The notes: a model not told the origin generated them from the sequence alone. A stretch of DNA of 64,000 nt from Cervus elaphus (GCF_910594005.1 NC_057828.1:4352235-4416234), one strand, 5' to 3'; positions 48,006-60,750 are shown, numbered from the stretch's first letter. Numbers and translations: made by a program.

Positions 48006-51000
48006 TCACAGCTTCCTTATCCATTCATCTGCTGATGGCCATCTAGGTTGCTTCCATGCCCTGGCTATTATAAACAGTGCCGCGATGAACATTGGGGTGC
48101 ACGTGTCTCTTTCAGATCTGGTTTCCTCAGTGTGTATGCCCAGAAGTGGGATTGCTGGGTCACATGGCAGTTCTATTTCCAGTTTTTTAAGAAATCTAGA
48201 CACTGTTTTCCATAGTGGCTGTACTAGTTTGCATTCCCACCAACAGTGTAAGAGGGTTCCCTTTTCTCCACACCGTCTCCAGCATTTATTGCTTGTAGAC
48301 TTTTGGATAGCAGCCATCCTGACTGGCGTGTAATGGTACCTCATTGTGGTTTTGATTTGCATTTCTCTGATAATGAGTGATGTTGAGCATCTTTTCATGT
48401 GTTTGTTAGCCATCTGTATGTCTTCTTTGGAGAAATGTCTGTTTAGTTCTTTGGCCCATTTTTTGATTGGGTCATTTATTTTTCTGGAATTGAGCTTCAG
48501 GAGTTGCTTGTATATTTCTGAGATTAATCCTTTGTCTGTTTCTTCATTTGCTATTATTTTCTCCCAATCTGAGGGCTGTTTTTTCACCTTACTTATAGTT
48601 TCCTTTGTAGTGCAAAAGCTTTTAAGTTTCATTAGATCCCATTTGTTTAGTTTTGCTTTTATTTCCAATATTTTGGGAGGTGGGTCATAGAGGATCTTGC
48701 TGTGATTTATGTCGGAGAGTGTTTTGCCTATGTTCTCCTCTAGGAGTTTTATAGTTTCTGGTCTTACATTTAGAGCTTTAATCCATTTTGAGTTTATTTT
48801 TGTGTATGGTGTTAGAAAGTGTTCTAGTTTCATTCTTTTACAAGTGGTTGACCAGTTTTCCCAGCACCACTTGTTAAAGAGGTTGTCTTTTTTCCATTGA
48901 ATATCCTTGCCTCCTTTGTCAAAGATAAGGTGTCCATAGGTTCGTGGATTTATCTCTGGGCTTTCTATTCTGTTCCATTGATCTATATTTCTGTCTTTGT
49001 GCCAGTACCATACTGTCTTGATGACTGTGGCTTTGTAGTAGAGTCTGAAGTCAGGCAGGTTGATTCCTCCAGTTCCATTCTTCTTTCTCAAGATTACTTT
49101 GGCTATTAGAGGTTTTTTGTATTTTGATACAAATTGTGAAATTCTTTGGTCTAGTTCTGTGAAAAATACCGTTGGTAGCTTGATAGGGATTGCATTGAAT
49201 CTATAGATTGCTTTGGGTAAAATAGCCATTTTGACAATATTGATTCTTCCAATCCATGAACACGGTATGTTTCTCCATCTGTTTGTGTCCTCTTTGATTT
49301 CTTTCATCAGTGTTTTATAGTTTTCTATGTATAGGTCCTTTGTTTCTTTAGGTAGATATACTCCTAAGTATTTTATTCTTTTTGTTGCAATGGTGAATGG
49401 TATTGTTTCCTTAATTTCTCTTTCTGTTTTTTCATTGTTAGTATATAGGAATGCAAGGGATTTCTGTGTGTTAATTTTATATCCTGCAATTTTACTATAT
49501 TCATTGATTAGCTCTAGTAATTTTCTGGTAGAGTCTTTAGGGTTTTCTATGTAGAGGATCATGTCATCTGCAAACAGCGAGAGTTTCACTTCTTCTTTTC
49601 CTATCTGGATTCCTTTTACTTCTTTTTCTGCTCTGATTGCTGTGGCCAGAACTTCCAACACTATGTTGAATAGTAGTGGTGAGAGTGGGCACCCTTGTCT
49701 TGTTCCTGATTTCAGGGGAAATGCTTTCAATTTTTCACCATTGAGGGTGATGCTTGGTGTGGGTTTGTCATATATAGCTTTTATTATGTTGAGGTATGTT
49801 CCTTCTATTCCTGCTTTTTGGAGAGTTTTAATTATAAATGAGTGTTGAATTTTGTCAAAGGCTTTCTCTGCATCTATTGAGATAATCATATGGTTTTTAT
49901 CTTTCAATTTGTTAATGTGGTGTATTACATTGATTGATTTGCGGGTATTAAAGAATCCTTGCATTCCTGGGATAAAGCCCACTTGGTCATGGTGTATGAT
50001 TTTTTTAATATGTTGTTGGATTCTGTTTGCTAGAATTTTGTTAAGGATTTTTGCATCTATGTTCATCAGTGATATTGGCCTGTAGTTTTCTTTTTTTGTG
50101 GCATCTTTGTCTGGTTTTGGAATTAGGGTGATGGTGGCCTCATAGAATGAGTTTGGAAGTTTACCTTCATCTGCAATTTTCTGGAAGAGTTTGAGTAAGA
50201 TAGGTGTTAGCTCTTCTCTAAATTTTTGGTAGAATTCAGCTGTGAAGCCATCTGGTCCTGGGCTTTTGTTTGCTAGAAGATTTTTGATTACAGTTTCAAT
50301 TTCCTTGCTTGTGATGGGTCTGTTAAGATCTTCTATTTCTTCCTGGTTCAGTTTTGGAAAGTTATACTTTTCTAAGAATTTGTCCATTTCTTCCAAGTTG
50401 TCCCTTTTATTGGCATAGAGCTGCTGGTAGTAGTCTCTTATGATCCTTTGTATTTCAGTGTTGTCTGTTGGTGATCTCTCCATTTTCATTTCTAATTTTG
50501 TTAATTTGGTTCTTCTCTCTTTGTTTCTTAATGAGTCTTGCTAATGGTTTGTCAATTTTGTTTATTTTTTCAAAAAACCAGCTTTAAGCTTTGTTGATTT
50601 TTGATATGGTCTCTTTGATTTCTTTCCTTCTGCTAACCCTGGGGTTCTTCATTTCTTCCTTCTCTAATTGCTTTAGGTGTAGAGTTAGGTTATTTATTTG
50701 ACTTTTTTCTTGTTTCTTGATGTAAGCCTGTAATGCTATGTACCTTCTCCTTAACACTGCTTTTACAGTGTCCCATAGGTTTTGGGTTGTTGTGTTTTCA
50801 TTTTCATTCATTTCTATGCATATTTTGATTTCTTTTTTGATTTCTTCTATGATTTGTTGGTTATTCAGAAGCGTGTTATTTAGCCTCCATATGTTTGAAT
50901 TTTTAACAATTTTTTTCCTGTAATTGAAATCTAATCTTACTGCATTGTGGTCAGAAAAGATGACTGGAATGATTTCAATTTTTTTGAATTTTCCAAGACC

Positions 51001-51633
51001 AGATTTATGGCCCAGGATGTGATCTATTCTGGAGAAGGTTCCGTGTGCACTTGAGAAAAAGGTGAAGTTGATTGTTTTGGGATGAAATGTCCTATAGATA
51101 TCAATTAGGTCTAGCTGGTCCATTGTGTCATTTAAGGTTTGTGTTTCCTTGTTAATTTTCTGTTTAGTTGATCTATCCATAGTTGTGAGTGGGGTATTAA
51201 AGTCTCTCACTATTATTGTGTTACTATTAATTTCCTCTTTCATACTCGTTAGTGTTTGCCACACATATTGCGGTGCTCCTATGTTGGGTGCATATATATT
51301 TATAATTGTTATATCTTCTTCTTGGATTGATCCTTTGATCATTATGTAGTGTCCTTCTTTGTCTCTTTTCACATCCTTTATTTGAAAGTCTATTTTATCT
51401 GATATGAGTATTGCGACTCCTGCTTTCTTTTGGTCTCCGTTTGCGTGAAATATTTTTTTCCAGCCCTTCACTTTTAGTCTGTATGTGTCTCTTGTTTTGA
51501 GGTGGGTCTCTTGTAGACAGCATATATAGGGGTCTTGTTTTTGTATCCATTCAGCCAATCTTTGTCTTTTGGTTGGGGCATTCAACCCATTTACATTTAA
51601 GGTAATTATTGATAGGTGTGGTCCCGTTGCCAT
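48006..51633 (-). pseudogene. L1 ORF2 (endonuclease plus reverse transcriptase), disrupted
   Basis: ORF2p nicks target DNA and reverse-transcribes L1 RNA. The first open part (50,584-51,633, 349 codons) is the APE-like endonuclease: start M-A-T-G-P-H-L-S, L-N-V-N-G-L-N, Q-E-T-H-L-K, R-D-F-N-T-P-L, S-R-I-D-H-I-L and S-D-H-N-A-V are all present. The second (48,006-50,489, 827 codons) holds the RT palm with S-L-F-A-D-D-M-I-L-Y and the C-terminal cysteine-rich region. Lesions: an AAA-to-TAA stop after K-I-N-K-A (about 50,584), a 1-nt insertion near 50,470, and a TGG-to-TGA stop at 48,006 just after E-W-I-R-K-L that trims the last residues. G-to-R precedes the catalytic D-F-N. Confidence 0.9.
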
Positions 51634-51684
51634 TTACTTTGTTGTTTTGGGTTCACGTTTATACAACCTTTCTGCATTTCCTGT

Positions 51685-52601
51685 CTAGAGAAGATCCTTT
51701 AGCATTTGTTGAAGAGCTGGTTTGGTGGTGCTGAATTCTCTCAGCTTTTGCTTGTCTGTAAAGCTTTTGAATTCTCCTTCATATCTGAATGAGATCCTTG
51801 CTGGGTACAGTAATCTAGGTTGTAGGTTATTCTCTTTCATTACTTTCAGTATGTCCTGCCATTCCCTTCTGGCCTGGAGGGTTTCTATTGATAGATCAGC
51901 TGTTATCCTTATGGGAATCCCTTTGTGTGTTATTTGTTGTTTCTCCCTTGCTGCTTTCTTTGTGTTTGATCTTTGTTAATTTGACTAATATGTGTCTTGG
52001 GGTGTTTCGCCTTGGGTTTATCCTGTTTGGGACTCTCTGGGTTTCTTGGACTTGGGTGGCTATTTCCTTCCCCATTTTAGGCAAGTTTTCAGCTATTATC
52101 TCCTCGGGTATTTTCTCATGGCCTTTCTTTTTGTCTTCTTCTTCTGGGACTCCTAGGATTCAAATGTTGGGGTGTTTCACATTGTCCCAGAGGTCCCTGA
52201 GGTTGTCCTCATTTCTTTTGATCCTTTTTTCTTTTTTCCTCTCTGCTTCATTTATTTCCACCATCTTATCTTCTACCTCACTTATCCTATCTTCTGTCTC
52301 TGTTATTCTACTCTTGGTTCCCTCCAGAGTGTTTTTGATCTCATTCATTGCATTATTCATTTTTAATTGACTCTTTTTTATTTCTTCTAGGTCTTTATTA
52401 AACATTTCTTGCATCTTTTCAATGTTTGTCCCCAGGCTATTTATCTGTAACTCCATTTTGTTTTCAAGATTTTGGATCATTTCTATTAACAGTATTCTAA
52501 ATTCTTTTTTCAGGTTGATTCCCTATCTCCTCCTCTTTTGTTTGACTTGGTGGGCTTTTTTCATGTTCCTTTACCTGTTGGGTATTTCTTTGCCTTTTCA
52601 T
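51685..52601 (-). pseudogene. L1 ORF1 (RNA-binding chaperone), disrupted
   Basis: ORF1p is a trimeric coiled-coil RNA chaperone that coats L1 RNA. The start codon at 52,601 opens M-K-R-Q-R-N-T-Q-Q-V-K. An extra A in a run of six (52,505-52,510) shifts the frame near codon 34. The next open piece (52,160-52,480) is the heptad-rich coiled coil, ending at a CGA-to-TGA stop after V-K-H-P-N-I. A third piece (51,896-52,084) has M-P-K-M-G-K-E-I and then shifts again in the C-terminal domain. The natural stop after Q-M-L-K-D-L-L is at 51,685-51,687, about 50 bp before ORF2. Confidence 0.85.
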
Positions 52602-52631
52602 CTTGTTTAGATTGCTGTGTCTGGAATAGGG

Positions 52632-52632
<1 letters not shown>

Positions 52633-52666
<34 letters not shown>
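52633..52666. repeat. Homopolymer T run (34 bp) in the L1
   Basis: Thirty-four T in a row, just upstream (minus strand) of the ORF1 start, followed by purine-rich A/GA repeats to about 52,990. Likely length-variable. Confidence 0.95.
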
Positions 52667-52667
<1 letters not shown>

Positions 52668-52989
52668 TAAGGTTATAGTGTATTGAAAATGAAAATTAAG
52701 GAGTAGTTCTACTTAATTTAGTAGTTCTACTAAAAGTACTAGAGGACTTTAAAAGAAATAAGAGAAAAAGAAAATAGAAGAGGAAAAGGAAAAAAAAAGA
52801 GGAGAAAAAAGAAAGAAAAAAAAGAAAGAAAGAAAAAGAAAAAAAAAATTTTTTCCTTATTAAAAAAATCATAAAAATCTGTGAAAATGAAAGTTAAGGA
52901 GTAATTTGGGAGTAATAGGGAATTTCAAAGGAAAATAAAAGAGAAAAAAATTTAAAAAAATTTTTTTTTCTACTGAAAAAAAAAAAAAA

Positions 52990-54408
52990 AAAAGTAAAAA
53001 TATATCTAGGAATTTCTCTGGAGCTCTTGCGGTCAGTGTGGGTTCAGCTCAGTTTCAGATAGCTCCTCGTTCCAGCTTACACTTCTCGATTTCTACAGGC
53101 CCCTTCCAGTGTAGTCGGTGTTTTCTACAGGGATTTTAATCTGTTGCACCGGTCCCTTCTGAAGCGGTTCCCTTTGTTTATTTGGCTTCTGTTTGCCGGT
53201 CTCTCCAGAGCCTCATTTCCGCCCTGACACAGGCAGGTGGAGGTGGACTCTTGTTCAGGTAGCTAGTTCCGTCGCACTGCAGGGAGGGGCTGGCTCTGCT
53301 TTCTCCGTCTGCGCTGCTCAGGCTCCCGGCTGCTCTATATGGAGCGCGCCCCGCGCTGCGCATGGTTCCAGCCCTCAGGTGTTCCACAAAAGCGCGGTAC
53401 AAAAAGCTGCACCTGCTCTTTGTGCCTTTCCTGTCAGAGTGGTCCAGGCAGCCAGGGGCTTGACAGGCGCACTCTCCCCGGGTGCGGCGCGCCCACTCCC
53501 TTCTGTGGTCCCAGACTCAGTTTCCGCCGGCGCCGGTCGGGTGCGTGTGCCTTCTGCCCTCCAAGTCCCCAGCCCCAGTCCCCACCGGCGCCGATCGGGT
53601 GCCTGTGTCTTGCCGCGACCCTCCCGGCGGATGTCAACCATCCAGAATCTCAGGAGGTCTTTGATTAGAAAGTGGAGGCCTGTTTGCAGTGCGGCAGGGG
53701 ATGCAGTCCTTGGGGCCGAGCCTGCCCCTTTCCCCTCCCCTCTGCCTCCTGCCTCCGGCAGGGCTGGGCCGGCCCACAGCCTGCGAGCTCTTCTCTGGAC
53801 TTTCTCAGTCCCTTTGTTCTGCGAACGGCTGGCAGTGTGTTCGGGCCAGTTAATTTTCTCTCTCTCTTTTGCTGTCCCACAGTTTAAGTTGGCAACTCAC
53901 AAAAGCTCCCTACGATTGTCCTCAAGGCACTCAGGCCCGACCCTACCCCAAGCAATGCCGCCCGCTCCTCTCCGTGCCGCCCCCACTTGCTGGTGGCGGA
54001 TGCAGGTGTCTGGGGTACTTTTCTGCTGGGAGTTGCTTTTAGGCTCATAATCTGTGGGTTTTATTTATTGTTTCCCTCCCAGTCAGGTTGCCCTCCGAGA
54101 TTCAAACACGTCCCCCAGGCCCGCCAGTGCGAGGGCTTCCCGGTGTCTGGAAACGTCCTCTATTGAGACTCCCTTCCCGGGACGGATCTCTGTCCTTAGC
54201 TCTTTTGTCTCACTTTTTATCCTTTATATTTTGTCCTACCTCCTTTCAAAGACAATGGGCTGCTTTTCTGGGCACCTGATGACCTCAGCTAGCGATCAGA
54301 AGTTGTTTTGTGAAGTTTGCTCTGCGTTCAGTTATTCTTTTGAGGAATTTGTAGGAGAGAAAGTGGTCTCCCCGTCCTACTCCTCTGCCATCTTGGCTCC
54401 TCCCTCCA
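52990..54408 (-). promoter_or_regulatory. L1 5' UTR with internal promoter, CpG-rich
   Basis: Strong rise in GC and CpG content (for example 'gccggcgccggtcgggtg' near 53,527). The outer end carries CAAGATGGC, the YY1-binding motif that positions L1 transcription starts. Long frames here (up to 285 codons on the plus strand at 53,193-54,050) are typical by-products of GC-rich sequence. Confidence 0.75.
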
Positions 54409-54865
54409 AGCCTGTAGTTTCTTAAAAATCTCATGTTTCATTACAAAAAATGTAAGTATACCTTATATTCTATTCAGTTATACCTGTTTTAATTTTTAAA
54501 AGTTCTAAGTAACTAATTATGAATTACACACTCTGTATTTTTTTCCTTTTTAGTATTTCAATTGCACCACTTCAAACCTCCAAGGGTACAAGTAAGTACA
54601 CAGTCTGAGAAGGTCAGGCTTAGGTCAATTTGATTACAGTGAAGGTAGATATTTACAGTAAAACTGATAGAGATCAATCTTACTACTACTCCGTGGAAAG
54701 GATATTAGATGTAGCAGCACTGTAAACCCAAGAACTCCATAGTATAAATTTTCCTTTTCAACTGTACTTGTTAGTTTATTTATACAATTTGCATATAATG
54801 AACAAAGTATTTTTCTGGAGTAAAGAGACTTAATTGTTTCTAAAAATAATAATGCACAAACTCAC

Positions 54866-54914
54866 CAATATTTTTTTCAGACAGCCTTAAAATCTCCTGG
54901 AACGGAGGTTTTAC
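54866..54914 (-). pseudogene. RELCH: RELCH-like exon F (49 bp)
   Basis: GCTTAG acceptor, GTGAGT donor. Encodes V-K-P-P-F-Q-E-I-L-R-L-S-E-K-N-I. The length matches the 49 bp inferred from the parent codons. Q-to-P and E-to-K changes relative to the remembered parent. Confidence 0.85.
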
Positions 54915-56280
54915 CTAAGCAACCCGAAGAAAAGATCCAGAAAGTCTCAGGTTCAACAGACCAGTCAATGGTTAAATAAAATGTTTCCTACCATTGCTAC
55001 TACTACTGATTTTTAAAGATTCAAGTAGTCGAAAACACAACAGTTCTTAAAAGCCATAGGAAAAAAGAAGTGTCAAGTTTCTGAAAACAACATCTTTTTA
55101 GAGATAAAATATTTAAAAAATCAATTTAGGTCAGCAAGTTTTCTGAAGGACCTTAAGATTCCTTCACTAAATTAAAATCATTTCCAAGGTGACTTTAAGT
55201 GTTTGAAATTACTACCTCCCAAAACCGAACCTGATGATATAAAGGATACTTAGGCAGATATATGATTAAAACTGTTGAAAGAAAATGTTGTGTATAAGAG
55301 GAATGAATATGAAATTCCATTCATTTAGGATATTCAGTGAGTAAGATACTCATTATGTTATATCCATTGGCTTAGTCTTTAACTTTTTTAAAATTTAATT
55401 TTTAAACACAAAAGACAGAATTTAACATTAAAGTTTTAAGTTAGAGGGAATGCTTGTTTCAATTTTCATTTTTAAATCAAGATTCACTTTTAAATCACAG
55501 ATTTCAGGCCTCTGAAGTCAACCACTTAAGTGTTAAAGTGAATTCCTAATTGCTTTTGTAAGAAAAAGTAAAATAAATAACAGTTACTTCTTCTAGAGAT
55601 GTCAAACAGTTTTTGCCAATAGTGATTCCCAGTAAAGTCCAACTATACTTAATAATTAGATGTTAACGAATGATTTGGTTTCTCCTACAGTAACATTAAG
55701 CTCTGGTTTTTGCCCTCCTATCAATAGGTCAGGCATATTAATTTGCAAATTCCATTTAAACTGAGATGTAGACCACTGTGAAAAGATTAACCTACAGCAT
55801 CAGATGTACAGGATTAAATTTCATTTCACACATGAAAAGATTAAGTACAGATACATTAAATGATTGATTCAAGGATACACAGAGTCATAACCCATTTTCT
55901 GAATTTTGTCAGTCCGCTATACCAAACTGTCATGCTCTAAATGTTTCAAAAACTACAGGCTCAGTAAAGAGGTGCCACAAAATTTTTACCTTTTAAATGT
56001 CTTAACATATAGCAACTACATCTTTATAAGGTTTTGTTAACACTCTAAAGAACTGGCTCAACAATCTTATTATGAAGACAAATGGATTAACAGGATTAAA
56101 GAAGAAAGTAGGACCTAAGGACTTTCCAATTTTAATATTTAAACAACAAAATAACCTGGTTAGGCAAATGTGATAGTGATTGAAATATGCAGCATTTATC
56201 TCAAGTGTCCATTCTATTCCAAGAGCTCCTATCTTGTAGCAAGTATTCTACACAAGCTGCTTTGTTTCTATAATCACCTG
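54915..56280. other. Pseudogene intron; no gene recognised
   Basis: AT-rich; a MIR-like stretch with 'catgaaaagattaagtacag' is near 55,830-55,890. Confidence 0.4.
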
Positions 56281-56598
56281 AGTGAAAGTGAAAGTCGCTC
56301 AGTTGTGTCCGACTCTTTGCAACCCCATGGACTACACAGTCCATGGAGTTCTCCAGGCCAGAATACTGGAGTGGGTAGCCTTTCCCTTCTCCAGGGGATC
56401 TTCCCAACCCAGGGATCGAACCCAGATCTGCTGCACTGCAGGTGGATTCTCTACCAGCTGAGCCACAAGGGAAGTCCAAGAATACTGGAGTGGGTAGCCT
56501 ATCCCTTCTCCAGCAAAGCTTCCCGACCCAGGAATCGAACTGGGGTCTCCTGCATCGCAGGTGGATTCTTTACCGACTGAGCTATCAGGGAAGCCCAC
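56281..56598 (-). mobile_element. Bov-A2-type dimeric SINE
   Basis: First unit 56,281-56,478 (minus) with the 'tactggagtgggtagccttt' block. It is immediately followed by a second partial unit (56,479-56,598) starting at the same block. This is the two-monomer structure of Bov-A2. Confidence 0.9.
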
Positions 56599-56990
56599 AG
56601 TTACCTGAAGTTCTGACCAAAGCATATAGAGGAAACGGGGGCTTCCTGAATCTCTGGTAGATTCAGTACAAGAAGCACATTCAAAGAATTGCAGTGGAGT
56701 TCCCTAGCTGATACTTTCTCTGCTGGAAAGCTCTGAGACATCCACAATGAGCAGACCTTATATCTAAATGTGGATACAGACTAAATTTTGGCTAAATCAT
56801 TTTCTGAAAATCAATAAAGATATGAATATTACAGACCAGAATTTTCTTTTATCATAGTTTTGTAAGATATTAAAAGATAATTAGAATAAAGGAAGGGCTC
56901 CTGCTTTTACTTACTCTGCCATAGCATTAATTAACACATTACATGTTTATATGTCTTGCATATAAGAAAATATGAAATACAAGTTTTTAC

Positions 56991-57114
56991 CTTAGTGTTT
57001 GTAAAAATTTGGCCAAATGTCTGGCAAAGGCACCAGAAAAATCTGGAGAATTCATGGACACAGGCAGTTGAAGTGACATTAATTTTGCCAACTATTTCTA
57101 TAAGCTGTGGTAAC
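56991..57114 (-). pseudogene. RELCH: RELCH-like exon E (open)
   Basis: TATTCAG acceptor, GTAAAA donor. Encodes L-P-Q-L-I-E-I-V-G-K-I-N-V ... H-E-F-S-R-F-F-W-C-L-C-Q-T-F-G-Q-I-F-T. The remembered parent has R, R and K where this has C, Q and Q. The first two fit C-to-T decay of arginine CpG codons. Confidence 0.9.
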
Positions 57115-57731
57115 CTGAATAAGAAAGAAAGGAAAATTGGCAGGGGATACAAATAAATGACTGTTTCCTTGCCAATTTCTGAAACAATCCAAATCTAACA
57201 ATCTCTTCCGCTTTTCACAGCCAGTAAAATTAGAACGCAAAGGAGTTGTTTGGGACCCTTTGAAAAAGTCTTAACTTTATATTCTGTAAACTTCTTACAT
57301 TTTAATAGATTGTCATGAAATATATGGAACCTTAATGGCAGAGTTCTAAGTGTGGTGTTAATAAGACTTAAGTCAATGGAGGTGATACTTCATACAAAAG
57401 CTTGGCTCACATGGCACCATATATTTTAGCCTCAAAAATGAGAAGTCTGGATGTCGTTTACAATCCACTGCCACTTTTAGATACTAAGGGAGCAGACAGG
57501 TCTTTATCAGTAATACAGACACAGATAAGCACAGATAAGCAACTACATGTCTACAAGTATAAATCTTCTCTCCTGAAGACAGTTACCACAGATGACGCCA
57601 AGTTATGTTTTGTTATTTTTAAAAAAGTGTTTTGCTATATTTTGTCCCTCAGTTCCCAGGCTAAATATCGTGAGCTATCTTCCATTTGAGTAGCTGAGAT
57701 GTACCCAATGAACATGGAGGTGGTAACTCAC

Positions 57732-57873
57732 AGCTGACTGACAGCCCTGCCAGCCGGTTGTACCCTCGTGTTCCAGCTGGTGGTCATAAAGCTGTAGTGG
57801 CGATGCCAGCTGCTCACGACTTCCAATGGCAGTAGATTCATCTTGAAGAGGTGACACAGGCCGAGGGAACCCA
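57732..57873 (-). pseudogene. RELCH: RELCH-like exon D with probable 11-nt deletion
   Basis: Encodes S-P-L-Q-D ... G-S-R-E-Q-L-A ... L-E-H-E-G-T-T-G-W, then departs from the family sequence. Between G-G-C-T-G-G and G-T-C-A-G-T-C-A-G-C-T only 7 bp remain where the parent coding for E-S-L-L-W-V needs 18. Donor GTGAGT is intact. The 5' boundary is uncertain because the codons before F-P-R-P do not line up with the visible TTTACAG. Confidence 0.82.
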
Positions 57874-59546
57874 CTGTAAACACAGAGACGCGAAAGAAGT
57901 CATGCAGAAAACGGCGGTTTGGAAAGTTAACTCTCTGATCAGAAGAAAAGTAAGGTTCTGCCTCCTAATATCTATTTAGCATATTCTAGACTTCAAATAC
58001 AAAACTAAAATACATTAAATCACTTTCAGAAAAAAATGAAATGTAGTTGATCCCTGCACAATCAGTATATATAGTCAGACCTTTGTGTCAGAGATTCCTC
58101 CACACCCACAAATTCAACCAACCATGGACCAGGCAGTACTACAATATTAACTACGGAAAACTATCCATATATAAGTGGATGTGTACACCTCAAACTCCTG
58201 TTGTCTAAGGGTCGGCTGTAAATTTCTCTTGCATGTGAACAAATTTAACAAATCTCAAAAAATTAAGATTTTATGAGACTAAATATCTAGTAAATAAATA
58301 CTGAAATGAAAGAGTTTGCCAGTAAAAAGCAAAACTTTATTTATTTTAAAATTTGCTCCAAAATAAGATCTCAGTTAAAATATGGATTTGAATTTAATCC
58401 ACCAGACTGCTTATGTCAATAAATAGTAACTACAATAAGATATTTCCTTCATGGAGTAAGAAACTAATAGGTTGAGAGCAGGGAAAAATTGTTTAATACC
58501 AGAGAATAACCTAAAATACACTAAAGCTTGAGCTGAACAGGATTCTTAAGTATTTAATCTCCAATATTAAATGCTTTATTTAGCAAGTTTTCCATAGTTT
58601 GATAACCATTAAGTTAATATAAAGTGTTAAAAGCAGTGACCAGTAAGATAAAGCCATATAAAATAATAATAAAAAATTATTATAAATATTATAACCAGGG
58701 TCTCAAATACAAACTTTAAAAGTTTTGGGGGAAAACTGAAAAAATGACTTTAATGATTGTGTAAATAAATAATGAATATACATTAGTATATTTTCAAATT
58801 TGAACATATCAATAAATTTATGATCCTACTGATTAGATTAGATTAGATTCCAGGTCTTAGCTGGCTCTTAAGTGAAGAATGCTACCAACAGCTCAACTGT
58901 TGGAGAGAAATTCCTAGTGGCCCAACAGCTCCTGCATAGAGGTTAACACCCTAAAAAGACAGAATGAAGGATGCAGCATTTTCTCAAAGCATATGAATGG
59001 CTTAATGATAATCACTAAACTTAAGAAAACATGACACAAATTTTAAAATGCTGAAAGACAAAATTAAGGTGGTATTATCTTCCTATGCTTCCTAAGGTAC
59101 TTAACAATATCTTAAGGACAGATAAAGGTTGTCCCTTGTTAGTTAAAGTCTCTACTTGCTATCATAATACACAAATAAATGAATTTAGGTAAAATGGTAT
59201 CCCACACTCTCTGAGATTTCTGCATGAATCATCATTATCTCAACCTAGGAATCAAACAGATTTGGACAGTAAGGGATAGTTGTACCTCATATTTCTATAT
59301 CATGTCAAAGCACATCTGATCATTTCAAATAGGATTATATCATATTGGTCACAATCTGTGATACTATGATGGAATGCATATTATTCCTTCAGAAATATGA
59401 CAAATTACTGAAAAACAGTGGAAGAGTTAAGAGTCAAATAGATAATGTTAAGATTTATTATAGGAAAAGTGAGGTCCAAAGATTTAAAGCGAGGTCCAAA
59501 AGAAGTAAAACAAGAAATAAGCAATTACTTGGATTGGATAACTCAG
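57874..59546. other. Pseudogene intron with a possible DNA-transposon remnant
   Basis: 'cacaaattcaaccaaccatg' near 58,108 inside 58,048-58,215 recalls the Tigger/MER2 family of DNA transposons, with low certainty. A 'gattagattagattag' micro-repeat lies near 58,831. No gene. Confidence 0.35.
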
Positions 59547-59752
59547 GGGTTCCCTGGGGGCTCAGATGGTAAAGAATCCGCCTGCAATGCAGGAGACTGG
59601 AGTTTGATTCCTGGGTTGAGAAGATTCCCTGGAGAAGGGAATGGCTATGCACTCCAGTGTTCTTGCCTGAAGAATTCCATGGGCAGAGGAATCTGGTGGG
59701 CTACAGTCCATGGGGTCGCAAAGAGTCGGATATGACTGAGCAACTAATACAC
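59547..59752 (+). mobile_element. Bov-tA family SINE
   Basis: Complete plus-strand unit from 'ggttccctgggggctcagat' to 'gactgagcaactaatacacc'. Confidence 0.9.
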
Positions 59753-60630
59753 CATGGATAACTCAGTTGTAAAAGATAAGTAGTCGGAACGGTAAGTCTG
59801 AGGTTTAGGAACCTACCCTATCCATTCTCAATTTTCCAAGTAAAACTGGGATTCTTACAGTATATACCATTTTTATGCGATGCTTCACGCATTGTTGGAT
59901 ATACTGCTTCATATCCCAGCGATTACAGGTGGCCCAGTTTACTCTATATGGAAATTGTAACACTAAAAACACTTGCGTTTATACTCCTGTTTATTAGAAG
60001 CCCAGAAGAGATATGAATAATTTCACAAATCTGAAAATCTCATACATACTAATAGCTTGTCTATAGCCATTTATCCTGGGGGTTGGGTGCTTTGGGGCTA
60101 CCACGTGCCATGGATCAAAGGTCACTTACTGGTTAGCTGGACTCTGAGCTAAGAAAATAATGGCTTTTGTTATCAATTTCATTTATTCCTGAAAATAAAT
60201 TGTATTCTTTTTTCTGGGGGAAAAAAAAAAAAACTGTGCTGCATATGCTTATATCCGTATCAAGGACACAGCAGGAAATAGCAATTACACTTTCTTTCCC
60301 CTACTGAAAATAACACAAAACAGCTGAGGAAGAAAAAATATACAAAGAAAATGAAAACGAAAAGCTTCACGAACTGGCCCTGGTAACTATTAATTCAGCT
60401 CTGAAAATAAAAGAAAACACTTCTGACTTACCACACTGAAAAAAAAAAAAAGGCCACAAAAAGGCTCTAGATTAAGAATGGAGAGGAAGAATAAATACTG
60501 TAAAATAACACCATGAGGCTTATCCATAAATGATGAAGCCAGGTAGCTCCCCTTAGGTATCATACAATCTCTGACCATCAGTTCCACACATATAATACAT
60601 TTCAGTAATTATGCTGTCATACAGTGACTT

Positions 60631-60750
60631 GTGGAGAAGGAAATGGCAACTCACTCCAGTAATCTTGCCCAGCAAGTCCCATGGACGGAAGAGCCTGGTG
60701 GGCTACAGTCTTCGGGGTTGCAAAGAGTTGGACATGATTTAGCAACTAAA
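60631..60750 (+). mobile_element. Bov-tA SINE, 5'-truncated
   Basis: Starts at 'gtggagaaggaaatggcaac' and ends near 'gatttagcaactaaaacg'. It lies about 95 bp downstream (pseudogene sense) of exon C. Confidence 0.85.

Larger units (their letters stand above)
47445..54408 (-). mobile_element. Nearly full-length ruminant L1 with target-site duplication
   Basis: The 5' end (minus strand) starts GGAGGGAGGAGCCAAGATGG at about 54,408 and the 3' T-rich poly-A end is at 47,445. 'aagcctgtagtt' flanks both sides (47,433-47,444 and 54,409-54,420), a 12-bp target-site duplication. Order: GC-rich 5' UTR (52,990-54,408), A-rich/poly-T spacer (52,633-52,990), ORF1 (51,685-52,601), ORF2 (48,006-51,633), 3' UTR. 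Inserted into a RELCH-pseudogene intron, antiparallel to the window but parallel to the pseudogene. Both ORFs carry disruptions, so it is not autonomous as read. Confidence 0.93.

Noticed and set aside
53193..54050. A 285-codon plus-strand open frame
   Set aside because: It lies antisense in the GC- and CpG-rich 5' UTR of the L1, has low-complexity P/R/S/A composition and no domain; the base composition explains it.
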